Below are positions 60,482 to 64,000 of a DNA stretch of 64,000 nt, piece after piece. The notes under the pieces are model-generated. The model saw nothing but the letters and a program-made list of their open reading frames with translations, was not told the origin of the DNA and ran no database searches. The position numbers were made by a program, and so were the translations under genes. The DNA is from Isoptericola sp. BMS4 (GTDB lineage: Bacteria; Actinomycetota; Actinomycetes; Actinomycetales; Cellulomonadaceae): contig NZ_SIRP01000001.1 in the NCBI RefSeq assembly GCF_011634835.1, positions 3,777,748-3,841,747 of the forward strand, in the 5' to 3' direction. Position 1 is the stretch's first letter. Each line of letters begins with the position of its first letter.

Positions 60482-60978
60482 GCGCGGCGCGCCCGGTCCG
60501 GGTGGAGGTGTCCCGGCTCGTGCCGGTCGAGGCCTCGGTCGCGTACGCCTGGGTCGCCGACCCGCGGACGCACCCCCGCTTCGTCCCCCTGACGAGGCTC
60601 GACGACGGTGCGCGCGACGGCCCGCGGGTCGGCGACGTCGTGACCATGGTCAGCGGCCCCGGAGCGCGTCGCGGCGCGCGCGGGATCGTCGACCGTATGC
60701 GGGTCGAGGCGCTCGAGCGACCGTCGACGGCGACGGCGCGCGTGGGGCGCACCCGGATGCGCAAGCTGGGTCCGGTGCTGCTGGGCGAGGCCGGGTTCGA
60801 TGTAGTCCCGGTGGACACGGCCCGCTGCCGCGTCGTGTGGTGGGAGGAGGCCCACCTGGCGCGGGTGCGTGCCGCCGACCCGCTGGTCCGCGTCGCGCTG
60901 CGGGCGATGCTCCACGTGTCGCTCGACCGTCTCGTGCGGGCGCTCGTCCGCACGGCGGGCGCCGCAGACGGGCGGTGA
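60478..60978 (+). CDS. SRPBCC/START-like polyketide cyclase-dehydrase family protein
   Basis: A 166-residue hydrophobic-pocket protein: VEVSRLVPVEASVAYAWVAD, THPRFVPLTRLDDGARDGPR and VGDVVTMVSGPGARR form the first strands and helix, with C-terminal helix LRAMLHVSLDRLVRALV. Such proteins bind lipids or ring compounds. Third gene of the OsmC run (GTGA overlap). Ligand unknown. Confidence 0.82.
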   Translation: MSAARPVRVEVSRLVPVEASVAYAWVADPRTHPRFVPLTRLDDGARDGPRVGDVVTMVSGPGARRGARGIVDRMRVEALERPSTATARVGRTRMRKLGPVLLGEAGFDVVPVDTARCRVVWWEEAHLARVRAADPLVRVALRAMLHVSLDRLVRALVRTAGAADGR

Positions 60979-60987
60979 CGGGGCCGG

Positions 60988-60993
60988 TAGAGT
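60988..60993 (+). promoter_or_regulatory. -10 box of leaderless aminotransferase promoter
   Basis: TAGAGT lies exactly 7 nt before GTG 61001, so the aminotransferase has its own leaderless message despite following the OsmC run by 22 nt. Confidence 0.6.
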
Positions 60994-61000
60994 CGCGGGG

Positions 61001-62293
61001 GTGAGCACCGTGCCCGAGCCCGCCTCCGCCCCTGCCACCGACAGCGACGTCACGTCCCGCCTGGACGAGCTGCGCCGCGCGTACGCCGACCTCCAGGCTC
61101 GCGGCCTGTCGCTCGACCTCACGCGCGGCAAGCCGTCCGCCGAGCAGCTCGACCTCGCCGAGCCGCTGCTCGCGCTCCCCGGGCAGGGCCACCACCTCGA
61201 CGCCGACGGCACCGACACCCGCAACTACGGGGGCCTGGCGGGGCTGCCGCAGCTGCGCCGCATCTTCGCCGAGCTGCTCGACGTCCCCGTCGACCAGCTC
61301 TTGGCCCAGGGCAACGCCTCGCTGACCCTCATGTACGACACCATCGTGCAGGCGCTGCTGTTCGGCGTCCCCGGGTCGGAGCGGCCGTGGTCCGCCGAGG
61401 AGCAGGTCACGTTCGTCTGCCCGGTGCCGGGGTACGACCGGCACTTCGCCGTCTGCGAGGAGCTCGGCATCCGCATGGTCACCGTGCCGATGACGCCGGA
61501 CGGCCCCGACGCCGAGGCTGTCGCCGCGCTCGTGGCCGACGACCCGACGATCAAGGGCCTGTGGGTCGTACCCACGTACGCGAACCCGGACGGCGCCGTG
61601 GTGTCCGAGGCCGTGGCGCGCCGCCTCGTGTCGATGCCGACGGCCGCGCCGGACTTCCGCATCTTCTGGGACAACGCGTACGCCGTGCACCACCTCACCG
61701 AGCACGAGACCAAGAGCGCGAACGCGATCGAGCTGGCCGAGGCCGCCGGCAACCCCGACCGGGTAGTGATGTACGCCTCGACGTCGAAGATCTCGTTCGC
61801 CGGGGCGGGCGTGTCGTTCTTCGCGTCGTCGCCGGCGAACGTCGCCTGGTTCACGAAGCACCTCAAGATCCGGTCGATCGGCCCGGACAAGGTCAACCAG
61901 CTGCGGCACGCCCTGTTCTTCCGCGACGCCGACGGCGTGCGCGCGCACATGGCCAAGCACCGCGCGATCCTGGCGCCGAAGTTCTCCGCCGTCGTCGACA
62001 TCCTCGACACGCGCCTCGGCGACGCCGGGGTCGCCACCTGGACGCGCCCGGACGGCGGCTACTTCGTGTCCGTCGACGTCGTCCCGGGCACCGCGTCGCG
62101 GGTCGTGGAGCTCGCGAAGGAGGCCGGCATCGCGCTGACGCCTGCGGGCGCCACCTACCCCTACGGCGAGGACCCGCAGGACCGGAACATCCGTCTCGCG
62201 CCGTCCATGCCGCCGCTGGAGGAGGTCCGCGTGGCGATGGACGGCGTCGCCACGTGCATCCTGCTCGCCGCGGCGGAGGCCGCCGCCTCCTGA
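61001..62293 (+). CDS. aspartate aminotransferase, AspT-type (MocR-like aminotransferase fold)
   Basis: A 430-residue PLP enzyme interconverting aspartate/2-oxoglutarate and oxaloacetate/glutamate. It belongs to the Aminotran_MocR group known from Corynebacterium AspT (recalled). Diagnostic segments: LSLDLTRGKPSAEQLDLAEP, DTRNYGGLAGLPQLRRIFAE, GNASLTLMYD, CPVPGYDRHF, PTYANPDGAVVSEAV, FWDNAYAVHHL and the PLP lysine in YASTSKISFAGAGVSFF. Length and motifs are complete. Confidence 0.93.
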   Translation: MSTVPEPASAPATDSDVTSRLDELRRAYADLQARGLSLDLTRGKPSAEQLDLAEPLLALPGQGHHLDADGTDTRNYGGLAGLPQLRRIFAELLDVPVDQLLAQGNASLTLMYDTIVQALLFGVPGSERPWSAEEQVTFVCPVPGYDRHFAVCEELGIRMVTVPMTPDGPDAEAVAALVADDPTIKGLWVVPTYANPDGAVVSEAVARRLVSMPTAAPDFRIFWDNAYAVHHLTEHETKSANAIELAEAAGNPDRVVMYASTSKISFAGAGVSFFASSPANVAWFTKHLKIRSIGPDKVNQLRHALFFRDADGVRAHMAKHRAILAPKFSAVVDILDTRLGDAGVATWTRPDGGYFVSVDVVPGTASRVVELAKEAGIALTPAGATYPYGEDPQDRNIRLAPSMPPLEEVRVAMDGVATCILLAAAEAAAS

Positions 62294-62311
62294 GCGCTCC
62301 CGCCCACGTGT

Positions 62312-62369
62312 TGTGGGTACGAAGATGACGTGGGATGCGGGCGGATCCCACGCCATCTTCGTACCCACA
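62312..62369. terminator. long inverted repeat (family B) after aminotransferase gene
   Basis: Arms of about 25 nt (left arm TGTGGGTACGAAGATGACG...) pair with one mismatch around an 8-nt loop, 19 nt past the stop. The arms resemble those at 44876-44931. Confidence 0.75.
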
Positions 62370-62560
62370 GCAGCCCTGCGGCGCCGCGCACAAGATCTCC
62401 CCGGTTCCTCACGGGAGGGCTCACCGAGGCCCGCTGAGGTGCGCACACGGCGCGTCTAGGCTGCTCGGACGCCCGCGGCCCAAGGCCGGACCCGCGGAGC
62501 GCGGCGACGTGCGCCGGCGGGATCTGCGGGCGCACGTTCCCCCGAACCGAGGACGCCGCC

Positions 62561-63778
62561 GTGACGACTCTGCACCACCGACCCATCCCTCGTGACGCCG
62601 CCGAGCAGCGCCCTTCCGACCCCGGCGAGACGCGAGTCTCCCCCGCGGCGGACGCCGAGAAGGAGAGCCGCAAGGAACCCGCGCGCCTCTCCCTGACACA
62701 GGTCGTCGCGAGCGGCCTCGCCGCCGTGAGCACCACGGTGCTGCTGTCCGTCTTCGGCGTGGCCGGCACGATCATCGGCGCGGGGCTGGCGAGCGTCCTC
62801 ACCGTCGTCGCGAACTTCCTCTACACGCGGTCGATCGAGAAGACGCACGCACAGCTCAAGCCCGTCGTCGGCACCATCCAGGCCAAGACCGCGACCGCTC
62901 GCCTGGCGCCGCAGTCCGGCCGGCGCCGCGACACCGCGGTGCTCGGGACGGCGGTGCTCGACCCCGTCGGGCCCGGTACCGCGACGGCCTCGCCGTCCGG
63001 GCCCGCGACCGAGCCCCTGGTCTCGGCTCCGCCCCAGGGCGCCGGTGGTCCGGCCGTACGTCCGTCAGACGAGACCAGGAGCGAGCAGGAGGCACCGCTC
63101 CCGCGCAACGCGTGGCTGCGGCTGATCGAGAAGCACGGCAGGGGCCGCGTGCTCACCGTGTCCGCGCTCGCGGTGTTCCTCGTGGTCATGGGGGTCGTGC
63201 TCGTCGTCGAGCTCGCCCTCGGCAAGCCGATCTCCGACGCGGTCCGCGGCCAGGAGGGCACCGGCACCAGCATCAGCCAGCTGCGTCACAGCACGCCGAC
63301 CGGGTCCGGCACGTCCGACCAGGAGCAGGTCGGGTCCACCCAGGACGTGCCCGCGCAGGACGCCGGCGAGCAGGGCACGACGTCGGGCGGCGCCGGCGGG
63401 CAGACGGAGGATCCCACCACGGGCGGAGCCGCAGGCGCGGAGACGGAGGACACCACGACGTCCGACCCCACCGGCACCACGACGCAGGAGCCCACCACCG
63501 ACCCGACGACGGAGCCCACCGACCCGGCCACGGGCGGCACCGACGGCACCGGCACCGACGGCACCGCGACCGACGGCACCGACACCGGGACGGGCACGGA
63601 CGACGACACCGACGCGAGCACCGGGACCGGCACGGAGGACGACGCGTCCACGGGCGACGTCCAACCCGGGAGCGGCGGAGGAACGTCGGGCGGGACCTCG
63701 GGCGACACGTCAGGCGACACCGAGTCGTCGGGCGGGTCCACCCCCGCCCCGGAGACCACCGGATCCACGACCGGCTGA
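62561..63778 (+). CDS. membrane protein with long Thr/Gly/Asp-rich extracellular tail, function unknown
   Basis: A 405-residue protein. Two hydrophobic segments (VVASGLAAVSTTVLLSVFGV... running into AGTIIGAGLASVLTVVANFL) form a hairpin, a polar stretch follows, and a third helix (VLTVSALAVFLVVMGVVLVV) precedes some 170 residues of low-complexity sequence (repeats like TTQEPTTDPTTEPTDP, GTDGTGTDGTATDG). The tail is a likely site of O-mannosylation by the pmt product encoded in this window (inference). GTG start has GAGGACG upstream. Confidence 0.8.
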   Translation: MTTLHHRPIPRDAAEQRPSDPGETRVSPAADAEKESRKEPARLSLTQVVASGLAAVSTTVLLSVFGVAGTIIGAGLASVLTVVANFLYTRSIEKTHAQLKPVVGTIQAKTATARLAPQSGRRRDTAVLGTAVLDPVGPGTATASPSGPATEPLVSAPPQGAGGPAVRPSDETRSEQEAPLPRNAWLRLIEKHGRGRVLTVSALAVFLVVMGVVLVVELALGKPISDAVRGQEGTGTSISQLRHSTPTGSGTSDQEQVGSTQDVPAQDAGEQGTTSGGAGGQTEDPTTGGAAGAETEDTTTSDPTGTTTQEPTTDPTTEPTDPATGGTDGTGTDGTATDGTDTGTGTDDDTDASTGTGTEDDASTGDVQPGSGGGTSGGTSGDTSGDTESSGGSTPAPETTGSTTG

Positions 63779-63836
63779 GCGCTCCGGCGCGGCCGCGGCA
63801 CCGGACCCCGGAGGAGTATCACGGGCTCACGCACGA

Positions 63837-63872
63837 CGACGGCGGCCACCTCCGTGGAGATGGCCGCCGTCG
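63837..63872 (+). terminator. hairpin terminator of membrane-protein gene
   Basis: CGACGGCGGCCA and TGGCCGCCGTCG form a perfect 12-bp stem with a 12-nt loop, 58 nt past the stop codon. Confidence 0.65.
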
Positions 63873-64000
63873 GTCGTCCCGCCAGGACCACGAGGAAGTC
63901 CTCAGGCACGCCGTTCTCCGGCTGAACCTGCGGCTCCGCGACGGGGCGGGCGCGCGTCCCTCGATCCTCCGGCCGCGCCCTGCGCTGCTCCTCAGCCGAG
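63873..64000. other. window end without recognisable feature
   Basis: No supported frame or RNA is visible on either strand in the last 128 bases. A gene may begin or end just outside. Confidence 0.3.

Noticed and set aside
63286-63909. Leftward frame of 207 codons opposite the Thr-rich tail
   Set aside because: Its Val/Ser/Pro repeats are the antisense image of the Thr/Gly/Asp codons of the membrane protein; no independent signal.

Overview
The window is a very GC-rich chromosomal segment of an actinobacterium. Gene content (two RpfB-like cell-wall proteins, mycothiol-dependent-type DinB/maleylpyruvate isomerase folds, protein O-mannosyltransferase, an SepX/GlpR-like membrane protein, a ROK-controlled xylose operon and a pectin locus) suggests a soil or plant-litter Micrococcales member such as Cellulosimicrobium, Isoptericola or Cellulomonas relatives. 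This placement is inference from gene content, not from a search. Much of it keeps the gene neighbourhood I recall around M. tuberculosis mscL to rpfB (mscL, FmdB/Ruc, 5-formyl-THF cyclo-ligase, RimJ-type acetyltransferase, GlpR-like protein, pmt, rsmI, metG, tatD, rpfB), but with many insertions.

Layout. 1-5.0 kb (minus): a metG-tatD-rpf-like-rpf-like run; the last gene leaves the window. 5.1-9.7 kb: a frameshifted PQQ-sugar-dehydrogenase-like lipoprotein gene, nicotinamidase, rsmI and divergent pmt. 9.7-13.5 kb (minus): GH20 hexosaminidase, a lipoprotein of unknown function, VanZ-like protein. 13.6-16.1 kb: a three-gene Mn/Zn ABC importer. 16.1-21.6 kb: two TetR-controlled redox clusters (flavin monooxygenase plus CHY zinc-finger protein; SDR plus quinone-oxidoreductase-like protein). 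21.6-26.0 kb: a lower-GC accessory stretch with transposase remnants, two more TetR regulators, an alcohol-dehydrogenase-like gene, a metallo-beta-lactamase-fold gene and a decayed Nudix gene, ending at tRNA-Ala(CGC). 26.2-33.4 kb: conserved block (GlpR/SepX-like, GNAT, FTHF cyclo-ligase, penicillin acylase, CIRCE-controlled FmdB protein, SAF-domain protein, mscL). 33.5-38.5 kb: a small hypothetical gene, a giant SF1-helicase-like protein whose ATP site looks dead, and a candidate 6C RNA. 38.6-40.7 kb: MFS transporter, DinB protein, tRNA-Arg(CCU). 40.75-44.9 kb: ROK regulator divergent from xylA and xylB. 45-54.1 kb: pectin locus, bounded on both sides by the same 16-bp LacI-type operator: CE8/CE12 fusion and serine hydrolase rightward; ABC permeases, DUF624, solute-binding protein, GH28 and a small membrane protein leftward. 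54.2-64 kb: DHFR-ThyA, NDH-2-like oxidoreductase, ECF41 sigma factor with an NAD(P)-binding partner, an OsmC operon, an aspartate aminotransferase and a Thr/Gly-rich membrane protein.

Two sequence-wide patterns cut across genes. First, at least ten genes have a TANNNT hexamer exactly 7 nt before an ATG/GTG, the signature of leaderless transcripts; I used it to fix starts. Second, a family of long, nearly perfect inverted repeats (stems of about 19-28 bp) lies between genes. Two copies share one sequence (TTGTGGGCG... arms) and two share another (GTGGGTACGA... arms). One sits inside the xylA-xylB operon and another lies between divergent genes, so simple termination does not explain all of them.

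The most unusual observations are the 40-nt copy of the solute-binding-protein 3' end that forms the C-terminus of the GH28 gene, the CE12 domain without catalytic residues, the ATP-site-less helicase-nuclease, and the CIRCE element in the penicillin acylase/FmdB divergent promoter.
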